From assembly GCF_020667845.1 (NCBI RefSeq), contig NZ_JAFMPQ010000018.1, positions 35,082-99,081 of the forward strand: DNA of 64,000 bases, in the 5' to 3' direction. This stretch comes from Cognatishimia sp. F0-27. Lineage in GTDB: Bacteria > Pseudomonadota > Alphaproteobacteria > Rhodobacterales > Rhodobacteraceae. The first letter of the stretch is position 1; each line of letters opens with the position of its first letter. The notes beneath the pieces are model-generated. The model ran no database searches and was not told the origin of the DNA. It saw only the letters and a list, made by a program, of their open reading frames with translations. Positions 27,594-35,681 of the stretch are shown here, piece after piece. The position numbers and the translations under genes were made by a program.

Positions 27594-28106
27594 ATGTACA
27601 GCGCTCTCAGCAAACTGGCCGAAGCCATTGCCAATGCCCTAGCGATTGCTGGCGGTCTTGTTCTCTTGGCGATTGTCGTCCTGACCTGCGTGTCCATCGC
27701 CGGTCGTGCGCTGGTGCCGTTTGACATCGGTGTCGGCCCGATCCGAGGCATTTACGACATGACCGAAATCGGGATGGCCGCTGCGATTTTTGCCTTCCTG
27801 CCATGGGCGCAACTGAAGGATTCCCATGCGCGTGTCGACCTGTTTCAGCCCGTCATGCCCGCGTCACTGAACCGCGTGCTGGATCTGCTGTTCAACATGG
27901 CGATGTTCGTGGTGGCATCGGTGGGCACCTACCGGCTCTATCTTGGCATGCGGGACAAGCTGTCTTTTGGGGAAACCACGCTCATCGCCCAGATCCCGGT
28001 CTGGCAAGGCTACGCCGCCGGACTCGTTGGCGGCGTCGGTTTCGTCCTGATCGCCGCGTTCTGCATTCTGCGGTCCATGCGGCGGATAGCAGGTCTGCCG
28101 ACGTGA
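27594..28106 (+). CDS. TRAP transporter small membrane subunit (DctQ family)
   Basis: A 170-aa membrane protein with four predicted transmembrane segments: about 14-36, 55-75 (after the GPIRGIYDMTEIGMAAAIF motif), 95-115 and 135-155. That is the DctQ topology. It sits between the solute-binding and large-subunit genes in the usual order. I chose the ATG at 27594 because the protein then starts with a normal short cytoplasmic tail; an upstream in-frame extension covers the intergenic hairpin and is not protein-like. DctQ is required with DctM for sodium-driven import. Confidence 0.9.
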   Translation: MYSALSKLAEAIANALAIAGGLVLLAIVVLTCVSIAGRALVPFDIGVGPIRGIYDMTEIGMAAAIFAFLPWAQLKDSHARVDLFQPVMPASLNRVLDLLFNMAMFVVASVGTYRLYLGMRDKLSFGETTLIAQIPVWQGYAAGLVGGVGFVLIAAFCILRSMRRIAGLPT

Positions 28107-28149
28107 ACCCAATGGCGGAAGCTTCATCTCGAGTTTCGGGGACCCGACT

Positions 28150-29478
28150 ATGACCAATATCGACCTTGCGCTCTGGTCTTTCCCCGTTCTGTTGATCCTG
28201 GTCTTTCTGCGCATGCCGATTGCGCTGGCGATGATCGGCGTGGGTGTCGGTGGAACGTGGCTGGTCATCGGCACGCCGATGATGACACTCAATCAGCTCA
28301 AGACCCTGACTTACGGGACGTTCTCAAACTACTCATTTTCGATCATTCCGCTGTTTTTGCTGATGGGCCAGTTCGCCACGCTTTCAGGGATGTCGGCGGC
28401 CCTTTTTCGAGCCGCCGAAGGATTCCTGGGACACCGCAAGGGGGGTGTTGCGATGTCGGCGGTCGGAGCCTGCGCCGGATTTGGCGCGATCTGCGGTTCG
28501 TCACTGGCAACGGCAGCCACCATGGGACAGGTCGCTCTGCCCGAATTGAAGCGCTACGGCTATCCCGGTTCTCTTGCCACAGGGTCGTTGGCCGCGGGCG
28601 GCACGCTCGGCATTCTTATCCCACCCTCGGTGATCCTTGTGATCTATGCGATCCTGGCCGAGCAAAATATCGAAAAACTCTTCATTGCAGCTCTCTTGCC
28701 GGGTATTCTGGCGGCGATCGGATACATGTTGGCAATCTCTGTCTGGGTGCGGGTGTCTCCCAACAGCGCTGCCGTGCGTGACCGGGTTCCGTGGCAGGAG
28801 CGCCTTGTATTGCTGGGCAAGGTCTGGCCCGTGGTCACAATCTTCATCATCGTCGTGGGTGGCATCTACGCGGGGATCTTCACCCCGACAGAGGCCGCCG
28901 CTGTCGGCGCGGCGGGCACGGGGATCGCGGCCTTTGCATCCGGACAAATGAACTGGGCCAAATTGAAAGAAGCCATTCTGTCAACGGCCGCATCATCGGC
29001 GATGATCTTTCTGATCATCCTGGGCGCCGGGATCTACAACAACTTCCTGTCTCTCACACAGTTGCCGCAAACCGCTTCGGTCTGGATAGGCGACCAAGGG
29101 TTTTCGCCCTGGTTCGTGCTGAGCATCGTGCTGGTGATGTATCTGATCTTCGGTTGTGTGATGGACTCTCTCTCCATGGTGCTGCTGACCGTCCCGATCA
29201 TCTTTCCGATCATGTCGGTGCTCGATTTCGGGATGCACGCCAACGACTTCGGGCTGTGGTTCGGCATCCTCGTTCTCATCGTGGTGGAGGTCGGATTGAT
29301 CACGCCCCCGGTGGGCATGAACTTGTTCATCATCAATTCGATGGACCGCGACACCCCCATCGGCCAAACCTACAAAGGCGCCCTGCCCTTTGTTATTACC
29401 GACATGATCCGCGTTGTGATCCTCGCCTGTTTCCCGGCAATCACGCTGTGGCTGGTCTGGGTGATCGACGCACTCTGA
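28150..29478 (+). CDS. TRAP transporter large membrane subunit (DctM family)
   Basis: A 442-aa protein with about twelve hydrophobic segments. Family motifs are visible: PLFLLMGQFATLSG near 70, SAVGACAGFGAICGSS near 105, GSLAAGGTLGILIPPS near 145, FTPTEAAAVGA near 240 and LITPPVGMNLF near 385. It performs the actual sodium-coupled translocation of the solute delivered by the binding protein. It starts 43 bases after the DctQ gene and ends the plus-strand unit. Confidence 0.93.
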   Translation: MTNIDLALWSFPVLLILVFLRMPIALAMIGVGVGGTWLVIGTPMMTLNQLKTLTYGTFSNYSFSIIPLFLLMGQFATLSGMSAALFRAAEGFLGHRKGGVAMSAVGACAGFGAICGSSLATAATMGQVALPELKRYGYPGSLATGSLAAGGTLGILIPPSVILVIYAILAEQNIEKLFIAALLPGILAAIGYMLAISVWVRVSPNSAAVRDRVPWQERLVLLGKVWPVVTIFIIVVGGIYAGIFTPTEAAAVGAAGTGIAAFASGQMNWAKLKEAILSTAASSAMIFLIILGAGIYNNFLSLTQLPQTASVWIGDQGFSPWFVLSIVLVMYLIFGCVMDSLSMVLLTVPIIFPIMSVLDFGMHANDFGLWFGILVLIVVEVGLITPPVGMNLFIINSMDRDTPIGQTYKGALPFVITDMIRVVILACFPAITLWLVWVIDAL

Positions 29479-29785
29479 CGGGCGGCGGGAACCGGCTGGA
29501 AGAGATCAAGGCAAAGGTATTCCATCCAGTTTCCTCTGCACGGCTTTCGCCCTCGAGATCCCGACATTGCCACCAAGTTGGAGACGATTTCGGGCGGGTT
29601 GGAGACACGTCGTGCGCTGGCCAAAACGGGTCTGGCGTTGCGGCCTGTCTCTCTGGCTCCCCTGCGCTCTCAGCGGTCCTGATCGAACGCATGAGCGGCC
29701 CGGCAGGCTTTTTGTTCGGCCGGACCAGACCGTCTCGAACCGACTGCCACTCTTGGAAGCGGACACGCTGGCACGGCAACTGTCG
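29479..29785. other. Convergent intergenic region, no gene seen
   Basis: About 305 bases between the DctM gene and the acyl-CoA ligase gene. No recognisable coding sequence and no hairpin with T-run that I can see. Confidence 0.45.
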
Positions 29786-31570
29786 TCAATCGTCAGCGTT
29801 GGCGAGGATCACGTCTCCCTGCCCTGCGTAGAGCGCCGCAATCAGGGTCGCGTGGTTCTTCCGCATGGCACGTTGGTTGAGCGATCCTTTCTCGGTGATC
29901 TCCCCACGGTCAAAACTGGGCTCAGCCGCGAGCACAATGGCCCGCTTCACTCTGCTGGCCGACCCTGTGGCGGCTTGGGCGGCGGATTTCAGTTTCTCAG
30001 TCAACGTGTTTATCAGCTTTGGCGCGTTCATTTTCCGGGCCTTCTCCGATAGCAGAAGCAAAGCGCCCAGTTCGCCCTCGTTTTCGCCGGTGATCACCGC
30101 GTCGCGGACCAGACCGTCCATCGCATCGACCAACGACGCACGCACTGCACCGACAGCCACCCAGGTGCCCGTGGTCAGCTTGAAGTTCTCGGCCACGCGG
30201 CCATCAAAAAAGAACCCTTTGGTCAGATCGTCCGGATCGGCAGGCCGCAGCGCATCACCCATGCAGTAGTAGCCTTCTTCATCGAACGCTTCGGCCGTTC
30301 TTGCAGGATCGCCATAGTATCCCGGCGTGATGCTGGGGCCTTTGAGGCGCAACTCCAGCTTGCCGCCGTTCGGAACCAGTTTGAGAGACAAACCAGCCGC
30401 CGGAACACCGACATTGCCGGAGAATTCCTGAACCTCGGTACAGGCCAGCGCAAAAGGCGCAGTTTCCGTCGCACCAAGACTGGTGGCGAGCAGCACCTCG
30501 CGGCCGGTCGTCTCTCGTGCCACCGCGCGCAAACGATCCCAGGTATGTTGCGCCATCCCTGCGCCGGCATAGAACATCATGCCAAGCTGGCTGAAGAATG
30601 TCGCGGCGAGCTCAGGATCGGCCTCAAGCGCGTCGACAAGAATGTCCCAGCCAACGGGCACGTTGAAATACCAGGTACAGGCAACGTCACGCAGGTTGCG
30701 CAAGGTCTCGTCGAACTTGCCCGGCGCGGGCTTGCCATCGTCGATATAATAGGTGCCGCCATTGGTCATCACGAGGTAAGACACCTTGTTCCCGGCCGCG
30801 GTATGATTCCACGGGGCCCAATCCAGCACCACCGGCGGTCGCTTTTCCAGGAAACGATAGCAATCCCTGACCATGGCCTGCATGGAGCAGATCATGCGGT
30901 TTGTGTTGATGACGGCCTTGGGCGACCCGGTCGAGCCGGAGGTGAACAGGTACTTTACCACCGTGTCGCCGGTCACGGCTGCGCGTGCCGCATCACCCAT
31001 CTCGGGATTGCCTTCGAAAAGATCCCCAAAACGCACCGTGTTCTGGCCTTCTATGCTGATGCGCGCCATGCTTGGCCGCGCGATGGACGCCACGGCAGGA
31101 GCAAAGGCCTCCCCGTCATCGGCAAAGACCGCACCGGGCTGCAACAAAGCCGCGATATCCTTCAGCTTGGCATGGTCTTTGGACAGCAGCGAATAGGCCG
31201 GGCTGACTGGCGCATAGGGAATGCCGACATAAAAGCACGCGGCCCCGAGCAGCGCATGTTCGAGAGAATTGCCAGACAGGATCAGGAGCGGCCGGTCCGG
31301 GCCAAGGCCCATCTCAAGCAGCCTTGCACCGATGCGCCGCGCCGCACCTCGCGCCTCACCGTAAGGGATCTTGCGCCAATGCCCCGCCTTGTCGCGCCGC
31401 GCAATCCAAGGCTGGTCCGGCGTCGCGTCCGCCCATTTGTCCAGATAATCCGCGAGCGTTGGCAGATGATGCGGCAGCGGGTCAGTTTGCTGCATCAGGA
31501 TCGTGCCGTCGTCGCGCTTCACGATATCGAAACTCGGCGACCAGAAATCGCTCGGGTCGAGATTGCGCAT
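29786..31570 (-). CDS. Feruloyl-CoA-synthase-like acyl-CoA ligase
   Basis: A 594-aa member of the ANL adenylating family. The P-loop YLFTSGSTGSPKAV is at about 209-222, an ATSLGATETAP segment near 370, and YYCMGDALRPADP followed by GFFFDGRVAENFKL near 440-465. The motif NFKLTTGTWVAVGAVR is typical of feruloyl-CoA synthases rather than general fatty acyl ligases. It would activate a hydroxycinnamate or similar aromatic acid with ATP and CoA as the entry step of the locus. It is the last gene of the marR-SDR-ligase operon, starting ten bases after the SDR stop with AGGAG as binding site. Confidence 0.85.
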   Translation of the reverse strand: MRNLDPSDFWSPSFDIVKRDDGTILMQQTDPLPHHLPTLADYLDKWADATPDQPWIARRDKAGHWRKIPYGEARGAARRIGARLLEMGLGPDRPLLILSGNSLEHALLGAACFYVGIPYAPVSPAYSLLSKDHAKLKDIAALLQPGAVFADDGEAFAPAVASIARPSMARISIEGQNTVRFGDLFEGNPEMGDAARAAVTGDTVVKYLFTSGSTGSPKAVINTNRMICSMQAMVRDCYRFLEKRPPVVLDWAPWNHTAAGNKVSYLVMTNGGTYYIDDGKPAPGKFDETLRNLRDVACTWYFNVPVGWDILVDALEADPELAATFFSQLGMMFYAGAGMAQHTWDRLRAVARETTGREVLLATSLGATETAPFALACTEVQEFSGNVGVPAAGLSLKLVPNGGKLELRLKGPSITPGYYGDPARTAEAFDEEGYYCMGDALRPADPDDLTKGFFFDGRVAENFKLTTGTWVAVGAVRASLVDAMDGLVRDAVITGENEGELGALLLLSEKARKMNAPKLINTLTEKLKSAAQAATGSASRVKRAIVLAAEPSFDRGEITEKGSLNQRAMRKNHATLIAALYAGQGDVILANADD

Positions 31571-31579
31571 GTCGGTCTC

Positions 31580-32353
31580 CTAGCGCGGCGCCATCCGGAT
31601 GGCGCCGTCCAGCCGGATCACTTCGCCATTGAGCATCGGGTTGCGGGTGATCTGGCTTACCATGTCGGCATATTCGGCCGGGTCACCAAGTCGGGAGGGA
31701 AACGGCACTTGCGCACCAAGTGACGCCTGAACGTCTTGCGGCAATTCGTGCAGCAAGGGCGTCAGAAACAGACCCGGGGCAATGGTGCACACACGAACGC
31801 CCTTGTCCGCCAGATCGCGCGCCATGGGCAGGGTCATCCCGACGATTCCGCCCTTCGATGCGGAATAGGCCAGCTGTCCCACCTGCCCGTCAAAGGCCGC
31901 AACGGAGGCGGTGTTGACAATGACACCGCGTGCCCCGTCTTTGTCGACAGGCTCCGCTGTCACCGCCTTCGCTGCAAACTGGCTGGCGCAGTTGAACGAG
32001 CCCATCAGGTTGACCCGGATCACCTTTTCAAACAGGGCCGGGTCATGCGCCGCGCCCCGCGACACCGTTTTTGCGGCACCACCTATCCCGGCGCAGTTCA
32101 CAAGCACCCGCGGCAGTGTCAGCGCCTGAATGGCTTCTTCAATACCCGCGGAGACCGATGCCGGGTCGGACACATCGACCCGAATGTAGTGCGCGCCGAT
32201 TTTCTTCGCATGGGCACGCCCCGCCTCGTCGTTGAGATCGAACAATGCGACCCTGAGACCGTCCGCCGCCAAGCGTTCCGCTGTCGCCGCCCCAAGTCCA
32301 GACGCGCCGCCGGTCACGATAGCGCCGTGCCCGGACCAGTTCACGAGGCTCAT
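31580..32353 (-). CDS. Short-chain dehydrogenase/reductase, probable 3-hydroxyacyl-CoA dehydrogenase
   Basis: A 257-aa classical SDR. The NAD site TGGASGLG is at 14-21, the NCAGIGG motif near 88, NTASVAAF (catalytic serine) near 147 and YSASKGG (catalytic Tyr/Lys) near 160. APGLFLTPLL follows. The sequence resembles type II (HSD10-like) 3-hydroxyacyl-CoA dehydrogenases. In this context it would oxidise a beta-hydroxy aryl-CoA to the beta-keto form that the amidohydrolase then cleaves. Its ATG overlaps the MarR stop codon (ATGA), so the two are translationally coupled. Confidence 0.88.
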   Translation of the reverse strand: MSLVNWSGHGAIVTGGASGLGAATAERLAADGLRVALFDLNDEAGRAHAKKIGAHYIRVDVSDPASVSAGIEEAIQALTLPRVLVNCAGIGGAAKTVSRGAAHDPALFEKVIRVNLMGSFNCASQFAAKAVTAEPVDKDGARGVIVNTASVAAFDGQVGQLAYSASKGGIVGMTLPMARDLADKGVRVCTIAPGLFLTPLLHELPQDVQASLGAQVPFPSRLGDPAEYADMVSQITRNPMLNGEVIRLDGAIRMAPR

Positions 32354-32829
32354 TCCGCTTCCCCCCGAGCACGTATTCTCTTGAGCAAGGACAGAAGCGT
32401 TTCTTTCTCACCCGCGGTCATATCGGCAAACAGACGATCTTCATGCGCCTGAACCGCTGCAATGGCTTCGCGATACGCGGTGCGCCCGGCATCTGTGGGC
32501 ACCAGCGCTTGCACACGCCTGTCACCCGGGACGGGCGCGCGGCGCAGGTAGGTCTTGGCTTCCAGCGCGTCAACGATGGCAACCAGCCCGGACCGCTCAA
32601 TGCCCATCTTACGTGCAAGTTCGCTTTGCGTGATATTGGGATACCGGACGCACAAGGACAGCGCGGAAAAGACGCGCGCCGACATGCCATCATCGCCCAG
32701 CGTTCTTCGAAAATCCGTCTGCACGATGACGTAGGCACGCTTGAGGTTGTAGCCGATCAAATGTTCCAGATCGGAACTCTCGATCTCCGGGTCGATGCCT
32801 GTTGATCGTTTCAAAGCCTGGCGTGCCAT
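32350..32829 (-). CDS. MarR-family transcriptional regulator
   Basis: A 159-aa winged-helix protein. The recognition region ITQSELARKMGIERSGLVAI and the wing with LRRAPVPGDRRVQALVPT are typical of MarR. The ATG at 32829 is preceded by GGGAGG; an ATG five codons earlier would place that site inside the gene. It leads the operon with the SDR and CoA ligase and is divergent from the DUF3237 gene. In related hydroxycinnamate loci (for example HcaR, CouR) MarR proteins repress the pathway until the hydroxycinnamoyl-CoA thioester binds; the same is inferred here. Confidence 0.9.
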   Translation of the reverse strand: MARQALKRSTGIDPEIESSDLEHLIGYNLKRAYVIVQTDFRRTLGDDGMSARVFSALSLCVRYPNITQSELARKMGIERSGLVAIVDALEAKTYLRRAPVPGDRRVQALVPTDAGRTAYREAIAAVQAHEDRLFADMTAGEKETLLSLLKRIRARGEAE

Positions 32830-32867
32830 ATTCGGTCCTCCCATGCTTGGCAGTTTACTCGAAGTTC

Positions 32868-32882
32868 GTTACATAGGTAAAC
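32868..32882. promoter_or_regulatory. Candidate MarR operator in the marR / DUF3237 divergent promoter
   Basis: GTTACATAGGTAAAC is a near-palindrome (half sites GTTAC and GTTTA) and matches the site at 25621-25635 at all but about two positions. GTTTAC at 32853-32858 and GTTTTAC at 32884-32890 flank it, so several half sites lie within 40 bases. It lies between the start codons of the regulator and the DUF3237 gene, a place suited to autoregulation. Confidence 0.5.
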
Positions 32883-32909
32883 AGTTTTACATATGAAAGG
32901 CTTGTCTTG

Positions 32910-33374
32910 ATGAATTTGCCGCGTCCCAAGCTCAACTTCGCTTGTCAGCTCCAGGTCGCGTTGGATCCTATTCGTGAAATGGGCAACGGTCGCGCCGGAC
33001 ACCGCCGGATCATCCCCATCATAGGCGGGACCGTCACAGGCGAACGGCTCTCCGGACGTCTTCTCAACGTCGGTGCGGACTGGCAGACGATTTTCGACAC
33101 CGGGCTTGCGGAACTGGATACGCGATACGCGATGGAAACCCACGACGGGGCGACAATCGAAATCATCAATTACGGCTATCGCCACGGACCGAAAGACGTT
33201 CTTGACGCGGTTGCGCGTGGTGAAACCGTTGACCCGTCTGCGTATTACATGCGGACACATGCACGCCTAGAGACAGGTGACGCGCGTTATGATTGGGTCA
33301 ATCGGACGCTTTTCGTTGGTGTCGGGGCAAGACAAAAACAATCTGTATTGGTTGACCTCTATGCGCTGGAATAG
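32910..33374 (+). CDS. DUF3237 family protein
   Basis: A 154-aa protein. LRPKLNFACQLQVALDP-like opening, GHRRIIPIIGGTVTGERLSG near 30-50, GADWQT, LDTRYAMETHDGATI and the C-terminal YDWVNRTLFVGVGAR are the conserved blocks of DUF3237, a small beta-barrel family often found in aromatic and phenylpropanoid degradation clusters but without a proven reaction. It is divergent from the MarR operon and shares its operator region. AAAGG lies nine bases before the ATG; TTG one codon earlier is less likely. Probably cytoplasmic. Confidence 0.85.
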   Translation: MNLPRPKLNFACQLQVALDPIREMGNGRAGHRRIIPIIGGTVTGERLSGRLLNVGADWQTIFDTGLAELDTRYAMETHDGATIEIINYGYRHGPKDVLDAVARGETVDPSAYYMRTHARLETGDARYDWVNRTLFVGVGARQKQSVLVDLYALE

Positions 33375-33450
33375 ATCTGCTGGATCACGCTCAGTCCTGG
33401 CTTCGAGAAAGAAAAGCCACGGCGTTGGCCTCTGAGCGAAGGACATCCAG

Positions 33451-34305
33451 GTGACAGCTCAAAACCGCGCAATCCTGCTGATGATCGGGGCGATCTTCTG
33501 CTTTTCGATCATGGACGCCACCGTAAAGGCGCTCGCGCCAAGCGTTGGTGTCCTTCCTGCCCTCTGGGCGCGTTATACAGGACAAATGGCGCTGGTCTTT
33601 GTGCTCGTGGCCCCACGGTTGAAAACGGTCGCGCGCACAAAATACCCGGCTCTGCAATTTCTGCGGTCGATCTTGTTGATGAGCGCCACCGCGTTCTTTT
33701 TCACGAGCCTGAGCGTGCTTCCTTTGTCGGACGCAGCAGCGCTCATGGCAACGAACCCGGTCCTCATCACATTGGGCGCGGCGCTTTTCCTGGGCGAGAG
33801 GCTTGGACTGCGCCGCATTTCGGGAATTGGCGTTGCCATGATCGGAGCGCTGATCATCATTCGACCGGGGAGCGATGTCTTCAGTCCGGCTGCCCTTTTG
33901 GCTTTGGGCGCCGCGATCTGTTATTCGGGCTATGCGTTGCTGACACGCAAGGTCGGCGCCGATGAGGATGTCTGGACATCCCTCTTCTACACAGGGATGG
34001 TTGGGACCGTTTTGCTGAGCATCGCGGTCCCGTTTCAATGGCAATCCGTGGGCGTCACCAGCATCGGATTGATGTCAGTTGTGGCTTTGGCGGGCACCGT
34101 GGGACAGCTCGCCTTGATCAAGGCGTTCTCGGAAGGGGAAGCCGCAATGCTTGCGCCCTATTCCTATTGCGGTCTTGCTTTCGCTGCACTCTGGGGACTT
34201 CTGTTTTTCTCGGAATTTCCCGACTTTTGGACAATAATCGGCAGCCTGACAATCGCTGGTGCAGGTCTCTATGTCTGGTATCGGGAAACCTATGCAAATC
34301 GGTGA
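33451..34305 (+). CDS. EamA/DMT-superfamily transporter
   Basis: A 284-aa protein with about ten hydrophobic helices arranged as two EamA repeats (about 5-135 and 145-280). The end of the first repeat has the usual EAL-like helix (LGERLGLRRISGIGVAMIGAL), and the second has an equivalent LFFSEFPDFWTIIGSLTIAGAG. Such proteins export small metabolites. The start is a GTG with AAGGA eight bases upstream. It is 76 bases downstream of the DUF3237 gene and may be co-transcribed; an IS3 remnant abuts its 3' end. Substrate unknown. Confidence 0.87.
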   Translation: MTAQNRAILLMIGAIFCFSIMDATVKALAPSVGVLPALWARYTGQMALVFVLVAPRLKTVARTKYPALQFLRSILLMSATAFFFTSLSVLPLSDAAALMATNPVLITLGAALFLGERLGLRRISGIGVAMIGALIIIRPGSDVFSPAALLALGAAICYSGYALLTRKVGADEDVWTSLFYTGMVGTVLLSIAVPFQWQSVGVTSIGLMSVVALAGTVGQLALIKAFSEGEAAMLAPYSYCGLAFAALWGLLFFSEFPDFWTIIGSLTIAGAGLYVWYRETYANR

Positions 34306-34380
34306 GTCTTGGTATCGGCGAGCATCTCAGGACGAAACGTCGAACCGTATGGCGCAAGCAATCCGCACGAACGCTATGCA

Positions 34381-34557
34381 CGAGGTCAATGGGAACACAC
34401 CTCTGCTCCCGTCTCTGCGCCATAGCTGCCGCATGATTGCGGAATGGCGCGCCGACTACTATCACAATCGGCCTCACTCCAGCCTCGCTGGTCTAACTCC
34501 ACACAAATATCCTGACCAACAGAGGAAGGCCAACACCTGAACAGAGAGCCCCAATGA
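34381..34557 (+). pseudogene. Truncated IS3-family transposase C-terminus
   Basis: The translation SLRHSCRMIAEWRADYYHN, then RPHSSLAGLTPHKY, is the diagnostic end of IS3-group orfB transposases (SLRHARxxIAxWRxDYNxxRPHSSLxGLTPxEY). The frame stops at 34540, but a shift by one restores an LNREPQ end equivalent to the usual LNRANL tail, stopping at 34557. The catalytic core is missing, so only about 55 codons remain. It lies between a transporter gene and a tRNA-Ser gene, a typical integration neighbourhood. Confidence 0.8.
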
Positions 34558-34697
34558 ATGCGGACTCTCCAGGGAGCAGGTGAACTTGATCACGCTTCCT
34601 TGAGCGGTGCATGGCGGTTTAGCCCCACTTCCAGGCGGGTTTCGGGCGCGGGCGGTGCTGTTTGATCGCGAAATTACCCAATAAGATCAGTGGGTAA

Positions 34698-34787
34698 TGG
34701 CGGAGACGAAGGGATTCGAACCCTCGAGACGGTTTCCCGCCTACTCCCTTAGCAGGGGAGCGCCTTCGACCACTCGGCCACGTCTCC
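34698..34787 (-). tRNA. tRNA-Ser (anticodon GCT)
   Basis: The reverse strand folds as a class II tRNA. The acceptor stem GGAGACG pairs with CGTCTCC, the D arm follows GTGGCCGAGTGGTCGAAGGC, the anticodon stem CTCCC/GGGAG encloses CTGCTAA with anticodon GCT, and a long variable arm and GGTTCGAATCC T-arm are present. A genomic CCA tail is at 34698-34700. It reads serine codons AGC and AGT. Confidence 0.96.
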
Positions 34788-34973
34788 GCCGACCCGTCTA
34801 ATGCGAGCCTTCGAGGGAAACAAGACCAAAATCCGGTACACTGCGGCAATCTTGAAGGTTTGGCGTATGTTCGGCAAAGTCGTTTTTGGAACACGGCAGC
34901 GCTGCGGGTCCGAGACACAAGAGATCCACTTGAAAGACAAAGCATGCTGCATGCGGGCACAAGGAGAGGTCAC

Positions 34974-35681
34974 ATGAGTCGTCCGCACGCAGCGTCCCAC
35001 ACACCATGCGATGCCCGGTCACCCCGACCGTCGCTCGCGCCACATGACGCAATCATCTTCGATCTGGATGGAACGCTCATCGACCGCGCCCCGTGCCTGC
35101 ATCGCGCGGCTTCACGGATGTTGAGGGAATTTGGAGGTCTGGCGCCGGATTTGGCAACGTTTCGAACGTTGATTGGTGGCGGTCACCAAGGTCTCGTCCG
35201 CTCATCGCTTGCCAATGCCGGTCTGAACCAAATCGATAGCGACGCGGCGCTGGAGCGGTTTCGCAACCATATCCCGGCGGGCCTCAGCCAACGCGCGGAA
35301 GTCTTCGGCGGCGTCGCAGCGATGATCGATACGCTCAAACGGCGCGGTATTCGCGTCGGACTGACAACGAAGAAACCACGTCGTGCCGCGCACCGTCTTC
35401 TCGATGCCATGGGACTGTCAGGCTTCGACTGCATCGTGACCGCAGAAGATGTTGATGCGCCGATGCCCAATGCCGCGCTGCTCGCAATTGCATGTGCCGC
35501 GCTTGCGACGGTTCCGGAGCGTGCGATCTTCGTCGGCGACAGCACGACCGATGCGCATCTTGCTGCCGCACTGCCGATCCGATTTGTGCATGTCTGCCCT
35601 GCCGGACGATCACCCAGACTTGCGGTTGCACCGGTGGTGACGGTGCAAAGCCCAGCGGACTTGCTGAAGGTCCTGATCTAG
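34974..35681 (+). CDS. HAD-superfamily hydrolase, phosphoglycolate-phosphatase-like
   Basis: A 235-aa protein. Motif I FDLDGTLID gives nucleophile D30 and acid/base D32; motif II is VGLTTKKP (threonine plus lysines); motif IV is VGDSTTDAHLA. An alpha-helical cap lies between motifs I and II, as in subfamily IA (Gph/PgmB-like). AAGGAGAGG precedes the ATG at 34974. It is convergent with, and overlaps by four bases, the amylosucrase gene. The phosphorylated substrate cannot be determined; a sugar phosphate is possible given the neighbour. Confidence 0.85.
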   Translation: MSRPHAASHTPCDARSPRPSLAPHDAIIFDLDGTLIDRAPCLHRAASRMLREFGGLAPDLATFRTLIGGGHQGLVRSSLANAGLNQIDSDAALERFRNHIPAGLSQRAEVFGGVAAMIDTLKRRGIRVGLTTKKPRRAAHRLLDAMGLSGFDCIVTAEDVDAPMPNAALLAIACAALATVPERAIFVGDSTTDAHLAAALPIRFVHVCPAGRSPRLAVAPVVTVQSPADLLKVLI

